Source: Rhizobium laguerreae
GTDB lineage: Bacteria > Pseudomonadota > Alphaproteobacteria > Rhizobiales > Rhizobiaceae
Assembly (NCBI RefSeq): GCF_002008165.1
Contig: NZ_MRDM01000014.1
Coordinates: 248,001-312,000 of the forward strand
DNA length: 64,000 nt
Direction: 5' to 3'
The notes below the pieces were generated by a model. It was not told where the DNA came from and searched no databases. It saw only the letters and a list, made by a program, of their open reading frames with translations. The position numbers and the translations under genes are program-made. Shown one piece after another: positions 27,602 through 36,277 of the stretch (position 1 is its first letter; every line of letters begins with the position of its first letter).

Positions 27602-28648
27602 GTGAACACCAGAGTCGGAACGATAGGCAATGCATCGCCGCTGTTGGCGGATGCACACCCGATGATCGACCCCTTCGGGCGGGCGGTCACCTACCTCCGC
27701 GTCTCCGTCACCGACCGCTGCGATTTCCGCTGCACCTATTGCATGGCGGAGAATATGACCTTCCTGCCGAAGAAGGATCTCTTGACGCTGGAAGAGCTCG
27801 ACCGGCTCTGTTCCGCCTTCATCGCCAAGGGTGTCAGCAAGATCAGGCTGACCGGCGGCGAACCTTTGGTGCGCAAGAACATCATGTATCTGGTGCGCCA
27901 GCTCGGCCAAAAGATCGGCTCCGGCCTCGACGAATTGACGCTGACCACCAACGGCTCACAGCTTTCCCGCCATGCCGAGGAGCTCTATGATTGCGGTGTG
28001 CGCCGGATCAACGTCTCGCTGGATACGCTCGACCCCGACAAGTTTCGCAAGATCACCCGCTGGGGTGATTTCGCCAAGGTCATGGAAGGCATCGACGCGG
28101 CAGAGAAAGCCGGGCTGAAGATCAAGCTCAATGCCGTGGCGCTGAAGGATTTCAACGATGCCGAGATGCCGGAGCTGCTGCGCTTCGCCCATGGCCGCGG
28201 CATGGATCTCACCGTCATCGAAACCATGCCGATGGGCGAGATCGAAGAAGACCGCACCGACCAGTATATGCCGCTTTCAAAGCTGCGCGCCGATCTCGAA
28301 GAGCAGTTCACCCTTGCTGACATCGATTACCAGACCGGCGGCCCGGCGCGTTACGTGAGGGTCGAAGAAACCGGCGGCCGCCTCGGCTTCATCACACCGA
28401 TGACCCATAATTTCTGCGAAAGCTGCAACCGCGTCCGCCTCACCTGCACTGGCACGCTCTACATGTGCCTCGGCCAGAACGACGCCGCCGATCTCCGCGC
28501 CGCACTCCGCGCCACCGAAGACGACGCCCTCCTCCGCACTGCCATCGACGAAGCCATCACCCGCAAACCCAAAGGCCACGACTTCATCATCGACCGCACG
28601 CATAATCGTCCTGCCGTCGCCAGGCATATGAGTGTCACTGGTGGGTGA
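27602..28648 (+). CDS. moaA: GTP 3',8-cyclase (molybdenum cofactor)
   Basis: This radical-SAM enzyme converts GTP to 3',8-cyclo-GTP, the first step of molybdopterin synthesis. I chose the GTG at 27602 because GGAG lies 6 nt upstream. The 348 residues contain the SAM cluster CDFRCTYCM, the GGEP motif ([10 protein letters not shown]), a C-terminal second [4Fe-4S] site ([14 protein letters not shown]...MCLG) and the essential C-terminal Gly-Gly (MSVTGG). mobA and mobB of the same pathway are 17 kb away in this window. Confidence 0.97.
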   Translation: MNTRVGTIGNASPLLADAHPMIDPFGRAVTYLRVSVTDRCDFRCTYCMAENMTFLPKKDLLTLEELDRLCSAFIAKGVSKIRLTGGEPLVRKNIMYLVRQLGQKIGSGLDELTLTTNGSQLSRHAEELYDCGVRRINVSLDTLDPDKFRKITRWGDFAKVMEGIDAAEKAGLKIKLNAVALKDFNDAEMPELLRFAHGRGMDLTVIETMPMGEIEEDRTDQYMPLSKLRADLEEQFTLADIDYQTGGPARYVRVEETGGRLGFITPMTHNFCESCNRVRLTCTGTLYMCLGQNDAADLRAALRATEDDALLRTAIDEAITRKPKGHDFIIDRTHNRPAVARHMSVTGG

Positions 28649-28751
28649 GAAGCGGTCCCGCAAAGCGGGAGCAATCGATCCAGTGAATCAATTGCAGCTT
28701 CGAACGCCCTGAGCCATGCGAAGGGCCGGGATACGGTGCGGCAGACTCCCT

Positions 28752-28921
28752 TTTCTCTTCTCCCCAGCGGGGAGAAGGTGGCCCGAAGGGTCGGATGAGG
28801 GGACCGCACGGCACTACTTCATTGATTGCCCTTCGCTTTCGCTCAGCGCATCGCTCCTATCGTCGCTCACCCCTCATCTGCCCTCACGGGCATCTTCTCT
28901 CCCCGCTTGGGAGAAGGGGGA
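28752..28921. repeat. RIME-like palindromic element D
   Basis: Opens with TTCTCTTCTCCCCAGCGGGG and closes with TCTCCCCGCTTGGGAGAAGG. The centre GATTGCCCTTCGCTTTCGCT and the inner GGATGAGGGG/CACCCCTCATC match element C. It lies between the convergent moaA and methyltransferase genes. Confidence 0.8.
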
Positions 28922-28933
28922 GCCGTAACCCCA

Positions 28934-29719
28934 TCAGCCAGGCTTGCGCGCACAAATCGCAAACCGCTCCTGCACCATCCGCTCCAGCCCCCGCAGGAAC
29001 GGCATCTTGCGAGCCTGCGCCCAATGGATGTCGGCGAGTTTGCGGTCGACGACAATATCCGTAAAACCGGCATGGCGCAGAAGATCGACGACTGCTTCGG
29101 CCGGCATCTGGCTGGAGAAATGCACGCGTGAGCGGATCTTCTGGTGCCGCGCCATCATCTCCGGCGACATGTGGCTCGCCGGCGGCTTGCCTGTTACCTT
29201 CGTCCAGAGCTTCTGCAGGCCCTTGACCCAGGTTTCCTTGCCCATATTGCCGTCGAGGATCAGCACCTTGCCGCCCGGCTTCAATACCGAGAACCATTCC
29301 TTGAAGGCCGAAGCCGGGTCCACCAGCGTCCAGACGAGATGGCGGTTGGTGATGACGTCGTAGCTGTCCTTAGGCTCCATGGTGTTTTCGGCGTCGCCGG
29401 AAACGAAACGGATATCGGTGCCGCGCTTCTTCGCCTTGGCACGCGCCTGCGCCAGCATCGCATCCGACCAGTCCAACCCGGTCACCTTGAAGCCGACATC
29501 GTTCATCAGATGCGAAATCACGGCGGTGCCGCAGGCGAGATCGAGTGCCGCGCGCCCTTCGCCCTCGCCGAGATGTTTTCTGATCAGCCGCTGCCAGCCT
29601 TTGCGCTCCGCTTCCGAAAAGATTTCATGGCCGACGCTCTGGTCGAAGGTCGCCGCCCGTTCCGACCAGAAGTCGCGGATTTCGTCTCGGATGGAGTAAT
29701 TGGTATTCATGGAATTCAT
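28934..29719 (-). CDS. class I SAM-dependent methyltransferase
   Basis: The 261 residues (start MNSMNTNYSIRDEIRDFW; a Met 3 codons later or at 29734 is also possible) show the Rossmann methyltransferase motifs LDLACGTAVISHLM (motif I), VTGLDWSDAML (acidic loop), FVSGDAEN and LKPGGKVLILDGN. The product cannot be assigned. It is divergent from a metal/siderophore ABC importer with an IRO-type box between them, so it may act on an iron chelate, metallophore or haem-related molecule under iron control. That link is inferred from context only. Confidence 0.87.
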   Translation of the reverse strand: MNSMNTNYSIRDEIRDFWSERAATFDQSVGHEIFSEAERKGWQRLIRKHLGEGEGRAALDLACGTAVISHLMNDVGFKVTGLDWSDAMLAQARAKAKKRGTDIRFVSGDAENTMEPKDSYDVITNRHLVWTLVDPASAFKEWFSVLKPGGKVLILDGNMGKETWVKGLQKLWTKVTGKPPASHMSPEMMARHQKIRSRVHFSSQMPAEAVVDLLRHAGFTDIVVDRKLADIHWAQARKMPFLRGLERMVQERFAICARKPG

Positions 29720-29769
29720 CGCAGCCCCCGGCACGGCATCAGTTTGGAAACGCTCTAAAACATATAACT

Positions 29770-29784
29770 TGATTCACAAAGTCA
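29770..29784. promoter_or_regulatory. candidate iron-responsive (IRO, RirA-type) box
   Basis: TGA-TTCACAAAG-TCA fits the rhizobial IRO consensus TGA-N9-TCA exactly. It lies 50 bp upstream of both the methyltransferase and the periplasmic binding protein genes, in an AT-rich divergent promoter. RirA binds such boxes to repress iron-uptake genes in iron-replete cells; here it would control both arms. Confidence 0.65.
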
Positions 29785-29832
29785 TATTTCCTATGCCTGC
29801 GGACATTATTCAGACCTCGGGGGAATTTCCAG

Positions 29833-30969
29833 ATGAATTTCGTGAAAACGCTCGCAGCCTCAGCATTCGCCGTTGCGGGCCTGATGCCGCTTTCGGCGCT
29901 TGCGCAATCCTTTACCATCAAGGATGTGGCCGGTCGTGAAGTGAGCTTCGACAAGCCGGTCGAGCGAGTGATCCTTGGGGAAGGCCGCATGCTCTACGCC
30001 GTCGCGCCGATCGAGAAGGACGATCCCTTCGCCAAGATCGTCGGCTGGCGCAACGATCTCTGGACCACCGACAAGGACGGCTTCAACGCCTATGTCGAGA
30101 AGTTTCCGAAGGGCAAGGACCTGCCCTTTCTGGGCAACCTGACCGACGGAACGCTGCAGACCGAGACGGTCGTCAAGCTTCATCCCGATGTGCTGCTGCT
30201 GCCGATCGGCAACAAGACGGCCGCCGACGAAGTGAAGCTCGAGGACATGCTCGCCGGCATCGGCGTGAAGATCGTCTATATCGATTTCCGCGAGCACATT
30301 CTCGCCAACACCGAGCCGAGCCTGAAGATTCTCGGCCAGATCTTCGGCCATGAGGACCGCGCCGAAGCCGTCGCCAGCTTCTGGAAAGAGCAGATGGCGC
30401 GCGTGACCGACAAGCTGAAGGCCGCCAATCCGCCGAAGCCGAATGTCTTCATGTACCGCGCCGCAGGTCTGGTGGAGTGCTGCGGCACTTTCGGCCCCGA
30501 CAATTTCGGACTGATGGTCGATTGGGCCGGCGGCCACAATCTCGGCTCCGATTTCCTGCCTGGCTATACCGGCTCGATCAATGCCGAGCAGGTCGTCGCC
30601 TCCAATCCTGATGTCATCGTCGTCACCGGCTCCAACTGGAGCCAGACCAAGAATGCCAAGGACTTTGTGAATGTCGGCCCGAATGCTGCCGCCACCTTCG
30701 ACGACAGCCGCAAGGCGCTGAACACGCTGATGGAAAATCCTGCCTTCACCGGCTCCAGGGCGGTTGCCGGCGGCAATGTCCATGCGATCTGGCACCAGTT
30801 TTATACCAGCCCCTACCAGTTCGTCGCCGTCCAGCAACTGGCCAAGTGGTTCCATCCGAACCTCTTTGCCGATCTCGATCCCGATGCCACCTTCAAGGAA
30901 TTCCACGAAAAATTCCTGCCGGTCGCCTATCAGCCGGGTTACTGGGTCGACGCCAAGGCGGGTCAGTAA
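29833..30969 (+). CDS. FecB/FepB-like periplasmic binding protein
   Basis: A 378-residue exported binding protein of the siderophore/haem/B12 class (class III fold). It has a signal peptide (TLAASAFAVAGLMPLSALAQ), then IKDVAGREVSFDKPVERVI, a first lobe with HPDVLLLPIGN, a long linking helix and a second lobe ending PGYWVDAKAGQ. An unusual vicinal Cys pair (LVECCGTFGPDNFG) may be structural or metal related. It precedes the permease and ATPase genes (6-bp gap) in an importer operon. The ligand is probably a ferric chelate given the IRO box, but another metal complex is possible. Confidence 0.9.
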   Translation: MNFVKTLAASAFAVAGLMPLSALAQSFTIKDVAGREVSFDKPVERVILGEGRMLYAVAPIEKDDPFAKIVGWRNDLWTTDKDGFNAYVEKFPKGKDLPFLGNLTDGTLQTETVVKLHPDVLLLPIGNKTAADEVKLEDMLAGIGVKIVYIDFREHILANTEPSLKILGQIFGHEDRAEAVASFWKEQMARVTDKLKAANPPKPNVFMYRAAGLVECCGTFGPDNFGLMVDWAGGHNLGSDFLPGYTGSINAEQVVASNPDVIVVTGSNWSQTKNAKDFVNVGPNAAATFDDSRKALNTLMENPAFTGSRAVAGGNVHAIWHQFYTSPYQFVAVQQLAKWFHPNLFADLDPDATFKEFHEKFLPVAYQPGYWVDAKAGQ

Positions 30970-30975
30970 TCCGAC

Positions 30976-32046
30976 ATGGCCGAGATCGCCGCCATATCGA
31001 TAGAAGCCGAAGCCGGGAGGGAGCGCTACCGCGCCCTCGCCCGGCGCAAGCTGCTGATCCTTGCCGCCATGACGGCTGCGCTCTGCCTGTCCTTTGCCGT
31101 CGATCTCGCCTGGGGCCCGGCCCGCTACAGCCTTAGTGAAGTAGTCGCCGCCCTTCTCGACCCCTCCTCCGTTTCGGATCAGGTGCGCGCCGTCGTCTGG
31201 GGCATCCGCATGCCGGTTGCGGTGATGGCGATCGTCGTGGGCGCCTCGCTCTCCGTCGCCGGCGCACAGATGCAGACGATCCTCGCCAATCCGCTCGCCA
31301 GCCCCTTCACGCTCGGCATTTCGGCGGCGGCAAGCTTCGGTGCCGCCCTGGCGATCGTCACCAGCGTTCCGCTTCTGCCTGTTGCGGCCGGCCTGCTGGT
31401 GCCGGTCAATGCCTTCATCATGGCGCTGATCGCCACGCTCTTCATCCATTTCGTCTCGCAGGCCCGCGGCGTCTCGGTGCAGACGGTGGTGTTGCTCGGC
31501 ATCGCGCTGGTCTTCACCTTCAATGCCTTGCTCGCCTTCCTGCAATATCTCGCCTCAGAACAGGCGCTGTCGGCCGTCGTGTTCTGGACGATGGGCAGCC
31601 TCACCAAGGCCACTTGGCCAAAGATCTGGGTGACGCTCGCCGTTCTTCTGGCAGCACTTCCCCTCTTTGCCCGCAATGCCTGGGCGCTGACGGCCATCCG
31701 CCTCGGCGAGGACAAGGCCGCTAGCTTCGGCGTCAACGTCCGCCGCATCCGGCTGGAAACCATGCTCGTGGTCTCGCTGCTTGCCGCAGTGCCCGTCAGC
31801 TTCGTCGGCACAATCGGTTTCGTCGGCCTCGTCGGGCCGCATATCGCCCGCATGATCCTCGGCGAGGATCAGCGCTTCTTCCTGCCGGGCTCGATCCTGT
31901 CGGGCGCGCTGCTCTTGTCACTGACCTCGATCGTCTCGAAGTCGATCATCCCAGGTGTCGTCTTTCCGATCGGCATCATAACCGCCCTGGTCGGCGTGCC
32001 GTTCTTCTTCTCGCTCATCCTCTCGAACAGGAGCCGGTCGTGGTAG
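30976..32046 (+). CDS. FecCD-type metal-chelate ABC permease
   Basis: This 356-residue inner-membrane permease of the BtuC/FecCD family has about ten helices. Recognisable features are VVWGIRMPVAVMAIVVGASLSVAGAQMQ, NPLASPFTLGISAAASFGAA and the ATPase-coupling loop GFVGLVGPHIARMILGEDQR. A homodimer would form the channel. The gene lies 6 bp after the binding protein gene and overlaps the ATPase gene by 7 bp, so translation is coupled. Confidence 0.95.
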   Translation: MAEIAAISIEAEAGRERYRALARRKLLILAAMTAALCLSFAVDLAWGPARYSLSEVVAALLDPSSVSDQVRAVVWGIRMPVAVMAIVVGASLSVAGAQMQTILANPLASPFTLGISAAASFGAALAIVTSVPLLPVAAGLLVPVNAFIMALIATLFIHFVSQARGVSVQTVVLLGIALVFTFNALLAFLQYLASEQALSAVVFWTMGSLTKATWPKIWVTLAVLLAALPLFARNAWALTAIRLGEDKAASFGVNVRRIRLETMLVVSLLAAVPVSFVGTIGFVGLVGPHIARMILGEDQRFFLPGSILSGALLLSLTSIVSKSIIPGVVFPIGIITALVGVPFFFSLILSNRSRSW

Positions 32047-32792
32047 CGCTTCAGTTGCAGTCGGTCGGCGCCTATCACGGTCGCAAGCTCTTCGTCGAGG
32101 ACGTGACGACGCCGGTGATGACATCGGGCGAGGTCGTGGCCGTGATCGGCCCGAATGCCGCAGGCAAGTCGACGCTCTTCAAGCGCATCACCGGCCTGCT
32201 CAAGGGGCCGGGCCAGGTCGTCGTCGAAGGCTCGAAGGCAAAAAACGCCATCGGCTACATGCCGCAGGATACCTCGGCAAACGCCGTGCTGACGGTCTAC
32301 GAATCCATCCTGCTTGCCCGCAAGCAGGGCCAGTCCTGGGCCGTCAGCGACAGCGACCTGCGCTTCATCGACGAGATCATGAAAGCGCTCGATATCAACG
32401 CCATCGCCTTCCGCGATCTCGGCGCGCTTTCCGGCGGCCAGCGCCAGCTCGTCTCGATCGCCCAGGCCCTGGTGCGCGAACCCGAGATCATGCTGATGGA
32501 CGAACCGACCAGTGCGCTCGACTTGCACCGCCAGGTCGAGGTCCTCGATTTCATGCGCCGCCAGGCCCGCACCAAGGGCATGATCGTGCTGATCGCCATC
32601 CACGACCTCAACCAGGCGCTCCGCTTCGCCGACAAGGTCCTCGTCATCGCCAACGGCCGCATGCACGCCTGCGGCACCCCCCGCGACGTCGTCACCGCCG
32701 AGATGCTGCGGGAGATCTACCGGGTCGAGGCCCGGGTCGAGAGATGCTCGATGGAATACGATCATGTGATCGTGGATGGGACAGCGCATTGA
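32040..32792 (+). CDS. metal-chelate ABC importer ATPase
   Basis: The 250-residue cytoplasmic ATPase (GTG start inside the permease gene) has Walker A GPNAAGKST, signature ALSGGQRQLVSIAQAL, Walker B IMLMDEPTSALD and H-loop IAIHDLNQALRFADKV. It is of the FecE/BtuD type and energises the preceding permease. The operon ends here, 21 bp from the convergent SorC-type regulator. Confidence 0.95.
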   Translation: MVALQLQSVGAYHGRKLFVEDVTTPVMTSGEVVAVIGPNAAGKSTLFKRITGLLKGPGQVVVEGSKAKNAIGYMPQDTSANAVLTVYESILLARKQGQSWAVSDSDLRFIDEIMKALDINAIAFRDLGALSGGQRQLVSIAQALVREPEIMLMDEPTSALDLHRQVEVLDFMRRQARTKGMIVLIAIHDLNQALRFADKVLVIANGRMHACGTPRDVVTAEMLREIYRVEARVERCSMEYDHVIVDGTAH

Positions 32793-32813
32793 GGTGGGCA
32801 ACAGCCTGCCTCG

Positions 32814-33764
32814 TCAGTTGATCAATCGCTGCGCGGTAAACTTGTCCGTAACAAGCATGTCGATGACCCCCACGCGGAGCGCGCCTGCAATCGCGTCAGT
32901 CTTTTTGGATCCGCCGGCAAGAGCAATGACCCGGTCCACTCGTTCAAGATCCTCGAGTGGAAGGCCGATAACCCGGTCGTCCAAGGGCGTCTTGACCGGC
33001 TTGCCGTTCTTATCGAAGAAGCGAAGAGAGATATCGCCGACGGCTCCCGCTTCCGCGAGATCAGACAGTTCGCGAGACGAAAAGATGTTGCCGGACCGGG
33101 CGAGAAGTTCGGACGGTTCGACTGCTCCGATCCCGACAATCGCAAGCGTTATGCTGCCGAACAGGTCCATCGTCTCCCGAACGTATGGATCGGCCTGCAT
33201 AAGAAGCTTTGCCTCTCTGGACGTTGTAACGCCCTGCACAGCGAGCAGTTTCGGCTCAGCGCCGGTCAGCCGAGCAAGCCGCGTGGTAAGCTGCGTCGCA
33301 TGCGTCTGCACTGAAGGATCGCCCATGCCGCCAAGGGTCTGGACGACGTATTTCGCCGGAGCGCTCTTCAGGGGATGAATGTTCTCGACCATCTTGGAGA
33401 TGGTCTGGCTCCAACTCGAAACGCCGATGATCTCCCCTGGCGCAAGCGTCACCTCCAAGAGATGAGCCGCTGCCTCTCCGATACGGGCCATGATGGCGCC
33501 GTCCCGATCTTCCGTACACTCAACGACGATCGCCTCCGGTAGATCGTATCTTTCGCGAAGCGTGCTCTCAAGCTCGCTGTAGGTGCCAACGGGAGGGGTC
33601 ACGCTGGTTCGCACAATATCTTCGGCCTCGGCACGCTTGAGCATGCGCGACACTGTCGCCTGCGACAGGCGAAGGTGCTGTGCGATCTCCGCCTGTCGCC
33701 GCCCCTCCAAGTGGTACATCTGGGCGACCCTTGAGATGAGGCGGAGTTCATTGAGGCGAGTCAT
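32814..33764 (-). CDS. SorC family sugar-responsive regulator
   Basis: The 316 residues have an N-terminal HTH (YHLEGRRQAEIAQHLRLSQATVSRML) and a C-terminal phosphosugar-binding domain related to glucosamine-6-P deaminases (LALAPGEIIGVSSW-type loop, VVQTLGGMG, VIALAGGSKKTDAIAGAL). SorC/DeoR-class regulators respond to phosphorylated intermediates of the pathway they control. It is the last gene of the transketolase-kinase operon, with a TGAAT-N4-ATTCA dyad just before its start, so it could also be expressed from its own autoregulated promoter. Confidence 0.92.
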   Translation of the reverse strand: MTRLNELRLISRVAQMYHLEGRRQAEIAQHLRLSQATVSRMLKRAEAEDIVRTSVTPPVGTYSELESTLRERYDLPEAIVVECTEDRDGAIMARIGEAAAHLLEVTLAPGEIIGVSSWSQTISKMVENIHPLKSAPAKYVVQTLGGMGDPSVQTHATQLTTRLARLTGAEPKLLAVQGVTTSREAKLLMQADPYVRETMDLFGSITLAIVGIGAVEPSELLARSGNIFSSRELSDLAEAGAVGDISLRFFDKNGKPVKTPLDDRVIGLPLEDLERVDRVIALAGGSKKTDAIAGALRVGVIDMLVTDKFTAQRLIN

Positions 33765-33778
33765 CGCTAATCCTAGGG

Positions 33779-33792
33779 TGAATTTTTATTCA
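33779..33792. promoter_or_regulatory. candidate SorC operator 1
   Basis: TGAAT-TTTT-ATTCA is a perfect 5+5 inverted repeat 15 bp upstream of the sorC-type ATG, overlapping the stop codon of the kinase gene. It is near identical to sites at 37099 and 37238, which suggests binding by the adjacent regulator. Confidence 0.6.
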
Positions 33793-35252
33793 TCATTAGC
33801 CGTTGTTTCGCGTGCCGTCGAGCGGGCAAGTGCATCATTCCAGGTATTCAGAAGCACCGCTCGATCCACGGGTTCCGGGTCAATGATATGTGAGCTCCGG
33901 GGCAGCTCCGCGATAACCTGAAGATCTCTCCACAAGCCAAGTGAGAGACCCGCGAGATATGCGGCTCCCAAAGCCGACGCCTCGGGTGCTTCGCATTGGA
34001 TGACGGGATGCTCGATGAGGTTCGAGACACACTGCATCAGGAAGCGGTTTTGGCTCGGTCCGCCGTCCACATAGAGCGCCCCGAGCTCGCCGCCGCTTTG
34101 TGCTCGCATGGCGGCGATCACGTCGTGCACCTGGAAAGCGATCGAGTCGGTTACCGAGCGCGCCATTTGCGCACGTGTCGTATTGAAGTTGATCTGGGAG
34201 AACAGGGCACGGGCGTCGGAGTTCCAATAAGGTGCGCTCAGTCCCACGAATGCCGGCACGAAGCCCGGTCCGCCCGGTTCGGCGCTCGCCGCAAGTTCGA
34301 CAAGGGCCGCCACGTCCGAAAGGCCGAGAATGCCTGCCATCCAGGGGAGACTGGCGGCGCAGACGAGAATATTGCCTTCGAAAGCGAAAGTCGGCTTTCC
34401 ATGGAGACGCCATGCGACGGTCGTTGTGACGCCGTTGCGTGGGGGAATAAATCGCGGAAGCGTCGTCATCACCGAAGAGCCGGTTCCGAAGGTTACCTTG
34501 CCATCACCCGGCTTGAATGCTCCATGACCGAACAGCGCAGCATGACTGTCTCCGATCACGGCCATTATCGGAGTTCCATCCGGCACGCCTGGCAACCCTT
34601 GCGTCCTGCCGAAGTCGGCAGAGCTGTCGAGTACCTCGGGGAGGAGCGCGATATCCACGTCGAAAATCTCGCCAAGTTCCTCGCTCCATCTCTGCTCCCG
34701 GAGATCGAACAACTGGCTCCTGGCGGCATTGGAAGCGTCGCAAACATGCCGGCGCCCGCCCGTCAGGCAGTGGACGAGCCAACTGTCGACCGTTCCCAGC
34801 CGCACCGATCGCCCGGCCGGAATACGGTCGAGCAGCCATCGGAATTTCGAACCCGGGAACATCGGATCCAGTGGCAGGCCTGTGAGCGCCTGCACACGGT
34901 GAAGGTGGCCTTCGACAGTAAGACGTTCGCAATCCTGTGCCGTGCGACGGCACTGCCAGCTTACCACCGGCCCAAGTGCTTCTCCCGTTTCGGCGTCCCA
35001 AGCAGTGACTGACTCGCGCTGATTGGAAATCGCCACGGCCTCGACAGCTACGTCGGGGGCGGCGTTCAGGCAGGCGTCGATCGCCTCGCAGACGGATGCG
35101 TAGAGCCGGCGTGGGTCTTGTTCGACCCAGCCTGGTTTCGGATAGGTGATGCCGACTGGAGCCGAACCTCTGCCAACAATTTCTCCCTTTTCGGAAACCA
35201 GAACTGCCTTTGAATTGGTGGTTCCCTGGTCAATTGCCAGAATTGCCCGCAT
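33786..35252 (-). CDS. FGGY family carbohydrate kinase
   Basis: This 488-residue kinase transfers phosphate from ATP to a sugar or polyol. It has the ATP-binding AIDQGTTNSKAVL at the N-terminus, AISNQRESVTAWD, FGTGSSVM and the second-domain motif ALYVDGGPSQNRFLMQ with EASALGAAYLAG. The overall sequence is closest in look to glycerol kinases, but the context (split transketolase, ribose-type importer, SDR) argues for a ketose such as apulose, xylulose or a tetrulose. It follows the transketolase genes by 68 bp and precedes sorC. Confidence 0.9.
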   Translation of the reverse strand: MRAILAIDQGTTNSKAVLVSEKGEIVGRGSAPVGITYPKPGWVEQDPRRLYASVCEAIDACLNAAPDVAVEAVAISNQRESVTAWDAETGEALGPVVSWQCRRTAQDCERLTVEGHLHRVQALTGLPLDPMFPGSKFRWLLDRIPAGRSVRLGTVDSWLVHCLTGGRRHVCDASNAARSQLFDLREQRWSEELGEIFDVDIALLPEVLDSSADFGRTQGLPGVPDGTPIMAVIGDSHAALFGHGAFKPGDGKVTFGTGSSVMTTLPRFIPPRNGVTTTVAWRLHGKPTFAFEGNILVCAASLPWMAGILGLSDVAALVELAASAEPGGPGFVPAFVGLSAPYWNSDARALFSQINFNTTRAQMARSVTDSIAFQVHDVIAAMRAQSGGELGALYVDGGPSQNRFLMQCVSNLIEHPVIQCEAPEASALGAAYLAGLSLGLWRDLQVIAELPRSSHIIDPEPVDRAVLLNTWNDALARSTARETTANDE

Positions 35253-35320
35253 TCTATCCTCCCCAGATCAGACGGCAGCCGGGACGACAAAAAGCGTCCG
35301 GGCTGGTCACGTGATCCCAG

Positions 35321-36277
35321 TTACTTGCGCCTGATCAGCGACTGCGCCGCGTCGGCGATTGCGGTCGGCGCCATCCCGAATTCGTCGAGCAGGAACTCTG
35401 CCGAACCGGTCGGAGCGTAGACGCCGGGAACTCCGAGACGTTTCATCGGGACTGGAGCATTGTCGACCACCACTTCGGCTACCGCGGAACCGAGCCCGCC
35501 AAAGATCGAATGCTCTTCGGCTGTGACGATAGCTCCGGTTTCCTTCGCCGCGGCGATGATGGCGTCCTCGTCGATCGGACGAACCGTTGCAAGGTTGAGC
35601 ACTCTGGCGTTGATACCGCGTTCTGCGAGGATCTCGGCAGCCTTTAAGATTCGATGAGTCAAAGTGCCGTTTGCGATAAGGGTGACGTCGGAACCCTGGC
35701 GAAGGAGGTTTGCCTTGCCAAGTTCGAATTTGTGACCCTCCGGAAGCAGATCAGGCACACCTACGCGAGACAGACGCAGGAAACAGGGGCCGTTGTAGGC
35801 CGCGGCCCACTCAACCGCAGCAGCTGTTTCGATGCGGTCACAAGGCGCAATGACCGGAAGATTAGGCAGAACCCGCGTCCAGGCAAAATCCTCGATCGAG
35901 TGATGGGTCGGGCCGAGTTCGCCATACGCCATTCCAGAAGAAATGCCGACCAGCTTGACGTTGGCATTCGAATACGAAATATCGGCCTTGATCTGCTCCA
36001 GCGACCGTCCCGTTAGAAACGGAGCGGCGGCGCACACGAACGGAAGGCGTCCGCCATTGGCGAGGCCTGCTGCAACCCCCACCATGTTCTGCTCAGCGAT
36101 ACCGACATTGACGAGGCGCTCTCCAAACTTCGCCTTGAAGCCGCCGAGCTTGGAGGAGCCCACGGAGTCGTTGCAGACGGCAACGATCGTTTCGTTTTCG
36201 GCTGCCAGCCGCTCAAGCGTAGTGGCGAATGCGTCGCGGCAATCGTAGAGCTTGGGTGCGTTTATTGGCGCGTTCAT
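35321..36277 (-). CDS. transketolase, C-terminal subunit
   Basis: The 318 residues (start 36277, MNAPINAPKLYDCRDAF) correspond to the pyrimidine-binding and C-terminal domains of transketolase. The catalytic Glu region is RLVNVGIAEQNMVGVAAGLA, and THHSIEDFAWTRVLPNLPV is also typical; the C-domain has VTAEEHSIFGGLGSAVAEV. It pairs with the next gene to give a split heteromeric enzyme. Its start overlaps the stop of the N-subunit gene as TAATG, a translational coupling. Split transketolases often serve special pathways, for example apulose 4-phosphate transketolase AptAB, rather than the central pentose phosphate route. Confidence 0.93.
   Translation of the reverse strand: MNAPINAPKLYDCRDAFATTLERLAAENETIVAVCNDSVGSSKLGGFKAKFGERLVNVGIAEQNMVGVAAGLANGGRLPFVCAAAPFLTGRSLEQIKADISYSNANVKLVGISSGMAYGELGPTHHSIEDFAWTRVLPNLPVIAPCDRIETAAAVEWAAAYNGPCFLRLSRVGVPDLLPEGHKFELGKANLLRQGSDVTLIANGTLTHRILKAAEILAERGINARVLNLATVRPIDEDAIIAAAKETGAIVTAEEHSIFGGLGSAVAEVVVDNAPVPMKRLGVPGVYAPTGSAEFLLDEFGMAPTAIADAAQSLIRRK

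Noticed and set aside
29860..31545. 561-residue minus-strand open frame
   Set aside because: Antisense to the binding protein and permease genes, both of which have clear motifs; the translation is low complexity (Gly/Asp/Arg/His).
29833..32792. Haem uptake operon (hmuTUV) or vitamin B12 importer
   Set aside because: No hmuS, hmuR or cobalamin riboswitch is adjacent; the IRO box supports iron in general, so a specific ligand was not assigned.
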